A stretch of 64,000 nt of DNA, from contig NZ_LN929769.1 of assembly GCF_001493375.1 (NCBI RefSeq), forward strand, positions 1 to 64,000, in the 5' to 3' direction. The notes beneath the pieces are model-generated. The model had not been told where the DNA came from. It saw only the letters and a program-made list of their open reading frames with translations, and made no database searches. Shown here piece after piece: positions 18,079 to 26,840 of the stretch. The position numbers and the translations under genes were made by a program. The first letter of the stretch is position 1. The number at the start of each line of letters is the position of its first letter. This DNA is from Streptomyces specialis (lineage in GTDB: Bacteria; Actinomycetota; Actinomycetes; Streptomycetales; Streptomycetaceae).

Positions 18079-19467
18079 CTACCATACCCCCACCGTCGGC
18101 AGCCGCACCAGTGCAAAAGAGAGCCCGCTCGTCCCCTCGGACTGGTCCGCCCCGAACAGCCCCTCGTCCTCGAACAGCGCGGGCGCCGCCACCGCCGTCA
18201 TCCGCTTCAGCTCACCCGGCTCGAACAGCCGGATCACCCCGTACTCCCCGTCGAACCCGGCCTCCCGCAGCACCTCGCCGCGCCGCAGCCGCGCCACCGC
18301 CTCCCCGAGCAGCGGAGCGTGCGCCGCGATGTCGTCCACCGGGACGTCCTCCAGGATCGACAACTCCGGCCCCAGCGCGGCCGTGAGCCGTTCGACCTCC
18401 CCGAGCACCCGCTTGCTCTTCGGCCCGACACCGGCGATCTCGGACACCATCTCGGGCAACGGCACCAGGCTCAGGAAGTCCGGTGCCCCCGGCGGCCGTA
18501 CGGGCTCGGGCCGGTCGGCCAGTTGCTCGACCCGGTTCAGCACCCCGACCGTCACCGGCTTGCCGCACACCGGACAGATCCCGCCGTGCGCCCGCGTCTC
18601 CGCCGGGTCCATCCGCACCCCGCACTTGCGGTGCCCGTCGGTGTGGTACTTCCCCTCCTCCGGGAAGAACTCCACGGAGCCGACGTGCCCGACACCGGTC
18701 TCCAGCGCCCGCCGGACCGCGAAGTAGTCCATCTCCGTGTCGAACAGCGTCGTCTCGCGTCCCAGCATCGGCGGCGAATGCGCGTCGGAGTTGCTGACCA
18801 GCCGGTAGCGGTCGAGGCCCGAGATGCGCCAGTTCATCGCCGGATCGCTCGAAAGCCCGGTCTCCAGCGCGAAGATGTGGTCGGCGAGATCGACGTAGCA
18901 GTCCTCGATCGCGTCGAACCCCGACTTGGAGCCCAGCACCGCGAACCACGGCGTCCACACGTGCGCGGGCACCAGATACGCGCCCTCGCCGCACTCCAGC
19001 GCGATCTCCAGCAGATCCCGCGAGTCGAGCCCCAGGATCGGCCGCCCGTCCGAGGCGATGTTGCCGATCCTGGCCAGCCTGCGGTTGAACTCGGCCGCCG
19101 CGTCGAAGTCCGGCATGTAGACCAGATGATGCACCTTGCGGGTGCGGTCCCCGCGCTTGTAGATCGTCGAGATCTCGACCGACAGCATGAAACGGACCGG
19201 AGCCGCCGCCAGACTCGGCGCCAACCGCCGCGCGATGTCCCGGTCCAGCTCCTCCCGCAGCCGGAACAGCCCCGGCTCGGCGGGCACCAGTGTCTCCCGC
19301 AGATGGGCGAACCAGGCGGGATGCGTGAAGTCCCCCGTACCGACAAGGGAGATGCCCTTGCGCCGTGCCCACCAGGTCAGATGCTCCAGATCGCAGTCCT
19401 TGCTGCAGGCCCTGGAGAACTTCGAGTGGATATGCAGGTCAGCGTGGAAGCGCACCCGCGGCATCAT
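18079..19467 (-). CDS. Endonuclease Q-type PHP-domain DNA repair nuclease
   Basis: The 462-residue PHP protein has FHADLHIHSKFSRACSKDCD at the N-terminus, GTGDFTHPAW, MLSVEISTIYK, PAHVWTPWF and LVSNSDAHSPPMLGRE, which are the metal ligands of the EndoQ group. A Cys4 zinc site is formed by HRKCGVRMDP and GICPVCGKPV. A C-terminal helix-hairpin-helix-like stretch (EIAGVGPKSKRVLGEVE) should bind DNA. EndoQ cuts 5' to deaminated bases (uracil, hypoxanthine, xanthine) and abasic sites. The following helicase is in frame 6 codons after the TAG stop, suggesting a shared repair operation or a natural fusion elsewhere. Either of two adjacent ATGs could be the start. Confidence 0.87.
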   Translation of the reverse strand: MMPRVRFHADLHIHSKFSRACSKDCDLEHLTWWARRKGISLVGTGDFTHPAWFAHLRETLVPAEPGLFRLREELDRDIARRLAPSLAAAPVRFMLSVEISTIYKRGDRTRKVHHLVYMPDFDAAAEFNRRLARIGNIASDGRPILGLDSRDLLEIALECGEGAYLVPAHVWTPWFAVLGSKSGFDAIEDCYVDLADHIFALETGLSSDPAMNWRISGLDRYRLVSNSDAHSPPMLGRETTLFDTEMDYFAVRRALETGVGHVGSVEFFPEEGKYHTDGHRKCGVRMDPAETRAHGGICPVCGKPVTVGVLNRVEQLADRPEPVRPPGAPDFLSLVPLPEMVSEIAGVGPKSKRVLGEVERLTAALGPELSILEDVPVDDIAAHAPLLGEAVARLRRGEVLREAGFDGEYGVIRLFEPGELKRMTAVAAPALFEDEGLFGADQSEGTSGLSFALVRLPTVGVW

Positions 19468-19496
19468 CCCACAGGCGGCGCGGCGCGGATGACGCT

Positions 19497-19539
19497 CGCC
19501 CGCCCCGCTCCGGGCGTAACGCCGGGAACGGGGCGGGCG
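19497..19539 (-). terminator. GC-rich hairpin after the small secreted gene
   Basis: The 11-bp arms cgcccgccccg (19497-19507) and its complement (19529-19539) flank an inner small stem. It lies about 55 bp beyond the stop codon of the gene at 19594-19815 and before the EndoQ start. It probably ends that transcript. Confidence 0.6.
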
Positions 19540-19593
19540 GTTGGTGACTCCGTTGCGTTGTGCGTCGTGCGTTGTGCGTCGCGTGACGCCGCG

Positions 19594-19815
19594 TCAGCGA
19601 AGGTGCTTGCCGACCTCGGCGTGGATCAGGTTCTCGATGGAGTACGTCCCCAGCGCCAGCACCTCCTCGTCCATCGCGATGTACTTGCCGTGCGCGGCGA
19701 ACTCGCCGTGCACCAGGGACGGCGGGACGTCACCGTAGGCGGCGGCGCCCGAAGCCCCGGCGAAGAGACCGGCGGCGGCGAGGCCGACCGCGGCCAGAAC
19801 CGTACGAATGCGCAT
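19594..19815 (-). CDS. Small secreted protein, unknown function
   Basis: The product has 73 residues from ATG 19815, preceded by gggaggattc (strong ribosome site). It begins with a signal peptide (MRIRTVLAAVGLAAAGLFAG) ending in an ASGAAAYG cleavage region. The mature part is about 45 residues, mildly acidic, and contains DVPPSLVHGEFAAHGKYIAM and a C-terminal HAEVGKHLR. I do not recognise a family; chaplins and rodlins were considered and do not match. It is divergent from the TIGR00725-like gene with about 110 bp of shared promoter region. Confidence 0.75.
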   Translation of the reverse strand: MRIRTVLAAVGLAAAGLFAGASGAAAYGDVPPSLVHGEFAAHGKYIAMDEEVLALGTYSIENLIHAEVGKHLR

Positions 19816-19925
19816 GAATCCTCCCGATCCATGGGAAAGCTGCCTGAACGGCCACACCGTGACAGCTCCGGGCGGCCCGCGTCCGGATTGCCCCAAACGC
19901 GGGCGTGTGAGGAAAGGAACGAGCG

Positions 19926-20405
19926 ATGCCGTACCAGGTGGCCGTCTGCGGCCCGGGGGAGTGCACACCGGACGAGGAGTCCGCCGCCCACACCGTGGGG
20001 CGGCTGCTCGCCGAGCGGGGCGCCGTGGTGATCTGCGGCGGCGGCAGCGGCGTGATGGCCGCCGCCGCGGCGGGCGCCCGCGCCGGGGGCGGGCCGGCGA
20101 TCGGCGTGTGGCCGGGCGCCACCCGCGAGGGCGCCGCCCCCGGCCTGTCCGCCGTGCTGGTGACCGGCATGGGCCAGGCGCGCAACGCGATCGTCGCGGC
20201 CAGCGCCGACGCGGTCGTCGTGATCGGCGGCTCGTGGGGCACGCTCAGCGAGATCGCCCTCGCCAGGCGCAGGGAGGACGCCGCCGTGCCGGTCGTCTCC
20301 CTCGGCGGCTGGCGGGTGGTGGACCGCGACGGCCGGGAACTTCCCGGCATCGACCACGCGCCGACCCCGGAGGCAGCCGTCGAACGGGCCCTGCGCGGGC
20401 GCTGA
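19926..20405 (+). CDS. TIGR00725-like Rossmann-fold nucleotide-binding protein (SLOG type)
   Basis: The 159-residue protein has the family marks CGPGECT at the start, ICGGGSGVMAAAAAGARA (glycine-rich loop), IGVWPG, VTGMGQARNAIVAASADAVVVIGG and GTLSEIALA. These correspond to the SLOG/LOG superfamily fold, but the PGGxGTxxE of true LOG phosphoribohydrolases appears here as IGGSWGTLSE. The ligand is probably a nucleotide derivative; the function is not established for this subfamily. Start ATG 19926 follows ggaaaggaacgagcg. Confidence 0.85.
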   Translation: MPYQVAVCGPGECTPDEESAAHTVGRLLAERGAVVICGGGSGVMAAAAAGARAGGGPAIGVWPGATREGAAPGLSAVLVTGMGQARNAIVAASADAVVVIGGSWGTLSEIALARRREDAAVPVVSLGGWRVVDRDGRELPGIDHAPTPEAAVERALRGR

Positions 20406-20527
20406 ACCGGCCTGCGGCGGACGCCTGACGGGCCCGGACCCCGACTGGCACTATGGGTCGGGACGATCCGGCGCCCAGCGGTGCCCTTCGTGACCGATCA
20501 TCCGTTCGTCACGCCCGTGGGGGGAAG

Positions 20528-21135
20528 ATGTCCGATCCGCGTGAGCAGGGTTCGCAGGACCCGTTCGCTTCGCAGGACCCGTTCGCCAAGCCGACGCCAC
20601 CGTCGCCGCCACCGCCACCCGCCGGCCCGGGCCGCTCCGGCTACGCGTGGGGGCCCGACACCGGCGCTGCCTCTCATACCCATCTGCCGCTGCCGCCGCG
20701 GGGGAGCGGGTCGTTGGCGAGGAGCGCGCTGTTGTGTATTAAGTGCACAGCGCGTCCGTCTACCCGCGCGGTGGTCCGGGCGGTCACCCCCCGGGCTACC
20801 CGGGCGCGTACCCCGCCGGCTACCCGGCCGGTTTCCCGGGCGCCTATCCGCCGCCCGCCGTGTACCCCGGCATGTACCCGTACGACCCGGCCGCGCCCTA
20901 CGGCTACGACCGGCGCGGCCGTCCGTTCTCGCACAAGTCGAAGATCCTCGCGGGCGTCCTCCAGCTCCTCTTCGGCACCTTCGGCGCCGGGCGGTTCTAC
21001 ACCGGCCATATCGGCATGGCCGTCGCACAGCTCCTGACCTGCGGCGGGCTGGGTTTCTGGGCGATCATCGACGGCGTTCTCTTCCTCGCGAGCGAGGACA
21101 GGACCGACGCGAGCGGTCGCGTCCTGCGGAGCTGA
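20528..21135 (+). CDS. TM2-domain protein, interrupted by adapter sequence
   Basis: The N-terminal part (20528-20666, MSDPREQGSQDPFASQDPFA, then a Pro-rich stretch) and the C-terminal part (about 20751-21135) are in different frames around a head-to-head adapter pair. The C-terminal part is a Tyr/Pro/Gly-rich stretch (GYPGAYPAGYPAG) followed by the TM2 domain: KSKILAGVLQLLFGTFGAGR, FYTGHIGMAVAQLLT and GFWAIIDGVLFL. In the true genome this is one gene with an N-terminal disordered region and two membrane helices. TM2 proteins are of unknown biochemical function. The break is an assembly artefact, not a frameshift mutation. Confidence 0.8.
20667..20750. other. Head-to-head Nextera adapters inside the TM2 gene (artefact)
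   Basis: Bases 20667-20699 (ctgcctctcatacccatctg, then ccgctgccgccg) resemble ctgtctcttatacacatctg plus acgctgccgacga. Bases 20711-20750 (tcgttggcga, later gttgtgtattaagtgcacag) resemble the reverse-complement read-1 adapter ending in gtgtataagagacag. The two together mark a join of two contigs. Confidence 0.75.
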
Positions 21136-21147
21136 CGGGCGTCCGCC

Positions 21148-21549
21148 ATGAGAGCGATCCGCCGACCGGTGCCCCACCCCGCGGTCCCGCCGCTCGCCGC
21201 CCTCGCGGCCGGGATCGCGGCCGGCGCGTACCTGTGGCGGACCGATCCGCGCGAGGACGGCCACCTCCTGCCCCGCTGCCCGGTCAACTGGGCCACCGGC
21301 CTGCTCTGTCCCGCGTGCGGCGGCACCCGGATGGCGTACGACCTGCTGCACGGCGACCTCGCGGCGGCCTGGCACGACAACGCCGCGCTGCTCCTCCTCG
21401 GCCTGCCCCTGGCCCTGTGGCTGACCGGCCGCTGGCTGTACGAGGGCCTGTGCGGACGCCGCTACCGCCCCCGCGCCGACCCCCGCGCCACCGCGGCCGT
21501 CCTCGGCTCCGCGCTGCTGTGGACGGCCCTGCGCAACCTCGCCGGCTGA
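21148..21549 (+). CDS. DUF2752 family membrane protein
   Basis: The product has 133 residues and lies 12 bp after the TM2 gene. Its central motif CPACGGTRMAYDLLHGDLAAA, including Cys-x2-Cys-Gly-Gly-Thr-Arg, is the mark of DUF2752 small membrane proteins. Hydrophobic segments are at residues about 13-30, 70-92 and 112-130. Function is unknown; the pair TM2 plus DUF2752 is a common neighbourhood in actinobacteria. Confidence 0.87.
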   Translation: MRAIRRPVPHPAVPPLAALAAGIAAGAYLWRTDPREDGHLLPRCPVNWATGLLCPACGGTRMAYDLLHGDLAAAWHDNAALLLLGLPLALWLTGRWLYEGLCGRRYRPRADPRATAAVLGSALLWTALRNLAG

Positions 21550-21593
21550 GCCCGACGCCGAACACGACGCCGGGCCCGACCGATAGCCCGACA

Positions 21594-21866
21594 ATGGTCG
21601 GCATGACGGCGACGAACAAGGTCCGCATCGCGTACTGCACCCAGTGCCGCTGGCTGCCCCGAGCGGCGTGGCTGGCCCAGGAGTTGCTGGGCACCTTCGA
21701 GGCCGAACTGTCCGAGGTCGCGCTCGCCCCCGGCACCGGTGGCGTCTTCACGGTCGAGGTCAATGGCGAGACCGTCTGGGACCGCAAGACCCAGGGCTTC
21801 CCCGAACCCACCGCCATCAAGCGCCTGATCCGCGACCGCGTCGCCCCCCACCGCTCCCTGGGCCCT
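21594..21866 (+). CDS. SelT/SelW/SelH-family (Rdx) selenoprotein-like protein, 3' end cut
   Basis: About 90 residues are present, from ATG 21594. The motif YCTQCRW (C-x2-C, with cysteine in place of selenocysteine) near residue 15 is the redox centre of the Rdx family. GVFTVEVNGETVWDRKTQGF and a C-terminal KRLIRDRVAPHRSLG match the family's ends. The family is a thioredoxin-like oxidoreductase. The adapter join at 21865 removes probably the last few residues and the stop codon. Confidence 0.85.
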
Positions 21867-22033
21867 TGCTCTTATACACATTCCCGAGCCCACGCGCCAC
21901 CCCGGAAATCCGCCACCCGTCTTCTGGTTGTCCGTAATGCCTGATTTTTTCTGTTTGCTTTTTTTTCTTTTTCAAACAAAAGTCGGCATCCGAGTTTTCT
22001 GCCTGTCGCGTGGGCTCGGGGATGTTTGACACC
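21865..22033. other. Two Nextera i7 adapters meeting head-to-head (artefact)
   Basis: ctcttatacacattcccgag is followed by cccacg, an index-like segment and gtcttctggttg. From the other side, caaacaaaagtcggcatccg runs into tttctgcct and then gtcgcgtgggctcgg. The second half matches the P7 adapter, index ttctgcct and Nextera read-2 primer almost base for base. The T-rich run between them is poly-T/A read-through. Together they show the two flanking contigs were joined through library sequence. Confidence 0.93.
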
Positions 22034-22079
22034 GCCCGCCACAGCACTCCCCGGCCCAGCACGGTGATGTGCTGTGGTC

Positions 22080-22247
22080 TCAACGCTCCGGCTGGGCCGT
22101 GTCCGCCCCCGGCGGAACGGTCGCCGCCGCCGTACCCCGACCGTCACCACCGCGGTCGTGCCGTACCGGTGTCTCCTCCCAGGCCAACGGCCCGCGGGGC
22201 AGGGCGCCCTGCGGTGAGCGGTCGAGCCACTGCTCGTGGTCGGGCAC
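22080..22247 (-). CDS. Possible 55-residue orphan protein
   Basis: A reading starts at GTG 22247 with gaggggggcgggttc upstream and encodes VPDHEQWLDRSPQGALPRGP and then WEETPVRHDRGGDG before a Pro/Ala-rich tail and a TGA at 22080. It has the local composition of a true protein, but I know no homologue. Its downstream region is the adapter join at 22033, and it could be the 3' end of a longer gene with a frameshift in the G-run at about 22255. Confidence 0.35.
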   Translation of the reverse strand: MPDHEQWLDRSPQGALPRGPLAWEETPVRHDRGGDGRGTAAATVPPGADTAQPER

Positions 22248-22566
22248 GAACCCGCCCCCCTCGACGACCCACGGAGCAGGACCCGTCCGGCGCCTTCTTC
22301 GCCCCGCTGCGGGCGGGGGCCGGACCGAAGGACGCCTTCTCCCGGGACCTCCGGATCAACTCCGGGCGATCTCCGCCGAATTCACTGACGACCCGCCATT
22401 TCCACACCGGACGCGCGTGTTTGCCGACAACACACCACAACCCCATTCGCCTTATCGGTAGTTGAGTAATCAGCCGGGCCCGGAACGCGGACACGCGAAC
22501 TCACCGATGAATCCGGTCCGGAGGCTTTGAGAGGCCATAAACGGCGTGCTAAACCAGTCGCGTCCC
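22248..22566. other. No gene recognised
   Basis: I see no reading frame with a start, ribosome site and protein-like composition on either strand here. The sequence becomes more AT-rich towards 22380-22560 (for example gtttgccgacaacacaccac), which would suit a promoter region for the short transcript at 22618. Confidence 0.4.
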
Positions 22567-22590
22567 GTCACAGGGGTTAACACCTGTGAC
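22567..22590. promoter_or_regulatory. Palindrome upstream of the 17-residue peptide
   Basis: gtcacagg (22567-22574) and cctgtgac (22583-22590) are perfect inverse arms around ggttaaca. This is 28 bp ahead of the ATG at 22618, with taggag as ribosome site between. It may be an operator or part of the promoter. No regulator can be named. Confidence 0.4.
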
Positions 22591-22617
22591 ATGTGTCCCA
22601 CCCTGTAGGAGCACCTA

Positions 22618-22671
22618 TGCTGACCCACCTGCTCGCCGAGGTCGTCCTTGTCCTGGGCTGCCTGGTCTGAT
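22618..22671 (+). CDS. 17-residue Leu/Val-rich hydrophobic peptide
   Basis: The reading frame MLTHLLAEVVLVLGCLV runs from ATG 22618 to a TGA at 22669. It is preceded by taggagcacct (a good ribosome site) and followed 23 bp later by a strong hairpin ending in ttctc. The unit palindrome, ribosome site, 17 codons and terminator looks self-contained. Possible readings are a leader or attenuator peptide, a type I toxin-like membrane peptide, or a small RNA that happens to carry a frame. No downstream target gene on the same strand is visible for an attenuator. Confidence 0.45.
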
Positions 22672-22694
22672 CCGGTCCCACACCGGAACCGACG

Positions 22695-22730
22695 CCGGCC
22701 TTGGTCCACTTCGGTGGGCGTCAAGGCCGG
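22695..22730 (+). terminator. Hairpin terminator after the 17-residue peptide
   Basis: ccggccttg (22695-22703) pairs with caaggccgg (22722-22730), with an inner gtccac-ttcg-gtggg stem. The stem can be extended by a G-T wobble pair and flanking pairs. The following bases tgttctcatc provide a weak T-run. Confidence 0.7.
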
Positions 22731-22996
22731 TGTTCTCATCCGCGACGAGAGTTCGCCAGAGGCAAACCGCCGCGGATATTCAGCCCCGAGCCGGGCGAAG
22801 AGTTCCCCCACCTGAACGGTGGCGAAAAAAAGCACCCGCCACGGAAGAGAACGCCGCGTCATCTCTCCCTCGCCGTCCCGGGGTCGCGGATCAAATGGCC
22901 GACGAACGTCCTCAGCGCCTCGGATTCGTCAGCGCCCAGACCTCGCAAGCAGCGCCGGCCACAACCCCCCGCTCCGCCACCGCCCCTTCACCGGCC

Positions 22997-25080
22997 CTAC
23001 GGCTCCCGCCCCAGCACCCCGTCCAGTTGCTCGCCCAGCACCGGCGCCAGCGCCTCCGCGTACGCCTCGCTCACATGGTTGTCGTCGCGGTAGACGAACG
23101 TGTCGCCCACCACCACCGGGCAGTCGCCCGCGCCCGTGCACAACCAGGGCAGCGGGTCGATCACGGACACCCCCGTCGTCTCCGCCGCGGCCCTGGTCGC
23201 CTCCCGCCGCGTTCGGTCCCGGATCGTCTCGGGCACCTCGCTCGTGCAGCGGTCCAGCTCCAGCGGATGCAGCGCCGCGCACTCCACGGCGTCCTCCCGC
23301 GGCCAGGGAGTGTCCAGAAGGACGCTCACCCGGGCACCGGTGTCCGCCAACCGCCGGAAGGTGTCCTCGTATCCGGCGGTCCATCCCGCCAGGGGATCGG
23401 CCATGGCGTCCACCGGATCACCCGCGTCCGACGACGAGGTGATGACCAGCGAGGGCCGCAACTCCGCGATCATCTCCAGCGCGTTGTCCCGCCACGCTTC
23501 GCACGACGCGTACGGCTCGCCCTCCTTGACGATCGTCACCGCCGCGACCTTGCACGATGCCTTCGTCAGCGAGACCAACTGCCAACCCCGTTCCCGCGCC
23601 ACCTGGTCCAGCGCCGGGAACCACTGCGCCGCGTGCGAGTCACCGAACAGCACCACCACGTCGTCCGACGTCCGGTCCCCGTAGACACACAGCGGCGTCC
23701 GGGCACTCGTGTACCCCATGTGACACCCGTCCCGGTAGATCGCGGACTCGTTCTCCTTCACATCCGCCAGCGCCGGCGCGAGGTTGCCCGGCAGGCTCGT
23801 GCCCGACTCCGTCAGCAACTGAGCCAGCCTCGCCTCCGCGTCCGGCGCCGACGCCAACTCCTCCCGCAGCACGGGCGCGGGCGCACCGGCGCGGACCGCC
23901 GCACGTAACACCGCCACAAACAGCGCGCCCACCCACGGCCACCTATACACCAGAACACCCCCGCCGCCGCCGCGCCCCCCCCCCCCCCCACCGCCCCCCC
24001 CCCCGCCCCCGCCGACACCCCCAGCCCCAACCCCAGCGCCCGGCCCGGCCGGCCACGGAACACCCGGTGGAAACGCACCGGGTTCTCCACGAGCCGCGTC
24101 GTCACCCACGCCAGCACCAGCGCGACCCCGCACAGCGCCAGCCCCAGCCGGACACCGGCCGGCCGGCCCAGCGCCTGCGGCCCGATCAGCAACAGCGGCC
24201 AGTGCCACAAGTACCAGCCGTACGACCCCCCGCCGACCCACGTCACCGGCCGCCACGCCAGCAGCGGCCGCGCGTCGAACCGCGCCGGCGCGCACCCGCC
24301 CCCCAGCACGAGCAGCGCCCCGACCACGGGAAGTGCCGCGTGGGAACCGGGAAACGGCGTGCGCGCGTCGAACCACACCGCCGCCAGCAGCACGCACCCC
24401 AGCCCGGCCCATGTCATGAGCGCCGCCACCACCCCCGGCAGCCGCCTCAACCGGCCCGCGCCCAGCGCCAGAAGAGCCCCGGCGCCCAACTCCCAGAACC
24501 GGGTGTGCGACCCGAAGTACGCCCACGGGCCCGAGCTTTCCGTCACCGACACGCTCAACCAGAACGACACCGCGCACAGCCCGGCCAACGGCACGGCCAG
24601 CAGCCGCCGTCGCCGCACCAGCTTCCAACTCCCCAGCAACAGCAGGGGCCACAGCAGATAGAACTGCTCCTCGACCGCCAGCGACCAGAAATGCTGGAAC
24701 GGCGACGGCGGACTCCCCTCCGCGAGATAGTCCGTCCCCTCGCCCGCCAGCCGGAAGTTCACCACGTACAGAACGCTGCTGACCGCGTCCCCCACGTACT
24801 CCTGGAAGCGGATCTTCGACAGGAACAGCCACGCGCCGCCGAGCGTGACCACCACGACCAGCGACGACGCGGGTAACAGCCGCAGCGCGCGGCGCGCGTA
24901 GAAACCGCGGACCGACACGCTTCCGGTGGCCGCCAGTTCGCGCAGCAGCAGCGACGTGATGAGAAAACCGGAGATGACGAAGAAGACGTCGACCCCCACG
25001 TAACCACCGGCGAACTGCCGCACCCCGGCGTGGGACATCACGACCAGCGACACCGCCAGGGCCCGCAGCCCCTGGATGTC
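22997..25080 (-). CDS. OafA/YrhL-type acyltransferase with C-terminal SGNH domain; N-terminus cut, frameshifted
   Basis: Reading leftwards from the adapter edge, the first codons are DIQGLRALAVSLVV, the usual start of acyltransferase-3 proteins with the first residues lost at 25081. Ten or so membrane helices follow (GGYVGVDVFFVISGFLIT, FWSLAVEEQFYLLWPLLLL, GGGSYGWYLWHWPLLLIG). The C-terminal 300 residues are an SGNH hydrolase-like domain: VVLFGDSHAAQWFPALD (Ser-Asp) and DDNHVSEAYAEAL (Asp-x2-His). Such proteins O-acetylate or O-acylate cell-envelope glycans from the outer face. A poly-C tract (about 23963-24010) shifts the frame between the two domains; an assembly error in the homopolymer is most likely. 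Without it the protein would be about 690 residues. Confidence 0.85.
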
Positions 25081-25145
25081 TTGCTCTTATAACCCTCTGA
25101 CGCTGTCGACGAAGCGACTCGTGTCAAGAGCCAGGAACAACAGCA
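25081..25145. other. Degraded Nextera read-1/i5 adapter (artefact)
   Basis: ttgctcttataaccctctga, then cgctgtcgacga, resembles ctcttatacacatctgacgc followed by tgccgacga. The bases that follow (gtgtcaagagcc) fit the gtgtagatctcgg of P5. The join falls in the N-terminal codons of the acyltransferase and before the M1 peptidase promoter. The right-hand limit is uncertain. Confidence 0.75.
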
Positions 25146-25365
25146 TGACAACTCCCCCGCCACCACTCCCACCCGGGGGAGACGTCCGAGGGGAGACGGA
25201 GGTTGACGCCCGTACCAACGTCACCCGATGATGGCGCGACGGGTGCCGCGAACCATCGCACCCGGAAACACGGGGGAGTTTCGATGACTTGCACGAGGCA
25301 CGGGTATGCCCGTACTCCGTCGTGGCTTCCCGCCCTTCTGGAGTCACGGACCGAAAGAGAACCCC

Positions 25366-26840
25366 ATGCGCAACCGCACCCGGGTGACGGCACCCGCCGC
25401 CGCGCTCCTCGCCTCCGGCGCGACCCTCGGCCTCGGCCCGGCCGCCCGGGCCGCGACCCCGGCGTCGGGCTCCACCGGCGGCACCAGCCTCGGTGACCCG
25501 GTCTACCCGACGCTCGGCAACACCGGCTACCAGGTCTCGGCCTACGTCCTGGACTTCACCTACCGGCCCGACACCAAGCTGGTCGACGCCGTCGTGATCG
25601 TGGCGGCCCGCGCCACCCAGAACCTCGAACGTTTCTCGCTCGACTCGGGCGCCACCCTCACCGTGCACAGCGTCCACGTCGGGGGCCGCACCGCCGAGTT
25701 CGAGCAGCAGGCCGACAAGCTCCTGATCACGCCCCGCCGTTGCGTCACGAAGAACAGCCGGATGAACGTGCGGATCAAGTACACCGCTGACCCCGGCGCC
25801 CTGCCGTTCCCCACCAACGGCTGGGTGCCCACCCCGGACGGCTTCGCCGTCGCCGGGCAGCCCAACCTCGCCCACACCGTGTTCCCCTGCAACGACCACC
25901 CCACGGACAAGGCGGACTTCACCTTCCGCATCACCGTCCCCGACGGCCTGGAGGGCGTGGCCAGCGGCACGCTGGTGTCGAAGGAAAGCGCGGGCGGCAG
26001 CACCACGTTCACCTACCACTCGCGCGACCCGATCGCGACCGAGGTCATCCAGATATCCGCCGGCGACTACACGGTGGTCGAGCGCCAGGGCCCCAGCGGG
26101 CTGCGGCTGCGCGACGTGGTGCCGGTCGCCAGGGCCCAGGCCCTGGAGCCCGCACTCGCCCTGACCGCCGGGCAGTTGAGCTGGCTGGAGGCGAGGCTCG
26201 GCGCGTACCCCTTCGAGACGTACGGCATCCTGCCCGCCAACACCGACGACCCCAACGCCTTCGACTTCACCGGCCTGGAGACGCAGACCCTCACCATCTA
26301 CAAGCCGAACTACCTTCTCCAGCAGGAGAGCAAGATCGGCTCGCACATGATGCACGAGCTGGTCCACACCTGGTTCGGCAACCTCGTCTCACCCGCCACC
26401 TGGGCCGACCTGTGGCTCAACGAGGGCCACGCCGACTACTACGGGCTGCTCTACCGCTACGAGCGCGGCTGGCCCGACTCGTTGGGCATGACCACCATGG
26501 AAGCCCGCATGAGGGACGTCTATTCGCGCGGCGACCAGTGGCGCCACGACTCCGGCCCGGTCGCCTCACCGACCGCCGAGAACCTCTTCGACGCCCAGCG
26601 CTACACCGGCGGCGTGCTGGTCCTGTACGCGCTGTGGAACCTCGTCGGTGAGGAGGTCTTCATGCGCATCGAGCACGCCTTCCTCGACCGCTTCCGCAAC
26701 TCCTCCGCCTCGACCGCCGACTTCATCGCCGTGGCCTCCGAGGCGTCCGGCCAGGACCTGACGGGCTTCCTCACCGAGTGGCTGTACGGCACCACGACCC
26801 CCCGCATGCCCGGCCACCCGGACTGGACGGTCACCCCGGT
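25366..26840 (+). CDS. Secreted M1-family zinc aminopeptidase
   Basis: The start ATG 25366 has gaaagagaac upstream. A signal peptide MRNRTRVTAPAAALLASGATLG leads to an ARAAT cleavage region, so the enzyme is secreted. The catalytic zinc motif is HELVHTWFGN (residue about 329) with NEGHADYYGLLYRY 19 residues on (HExxH...E). The substrate-site exopeptidase motif appears as FDFTGLETQTLT in place of the usual GAMEN. The C-terminus ends at the adapter after WTVTPV, so the last residues and the stop are lost; the frame that continues to 27096 is adapter translation. M1 enzymes remove N-terminal residues from peptides. Confidence 0.93.

Noticed and set aside
19594..19815. A chaplin
   Set aside because: The mature part lacks the chaplin repeat with paired Cys and the Gly/Asn-rich pattern.
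21940..21975. T-rich run that could be a terminator
   Set aside because: It lies between P7 adapter copies and is poly-A/T read-through from the sequencing library.
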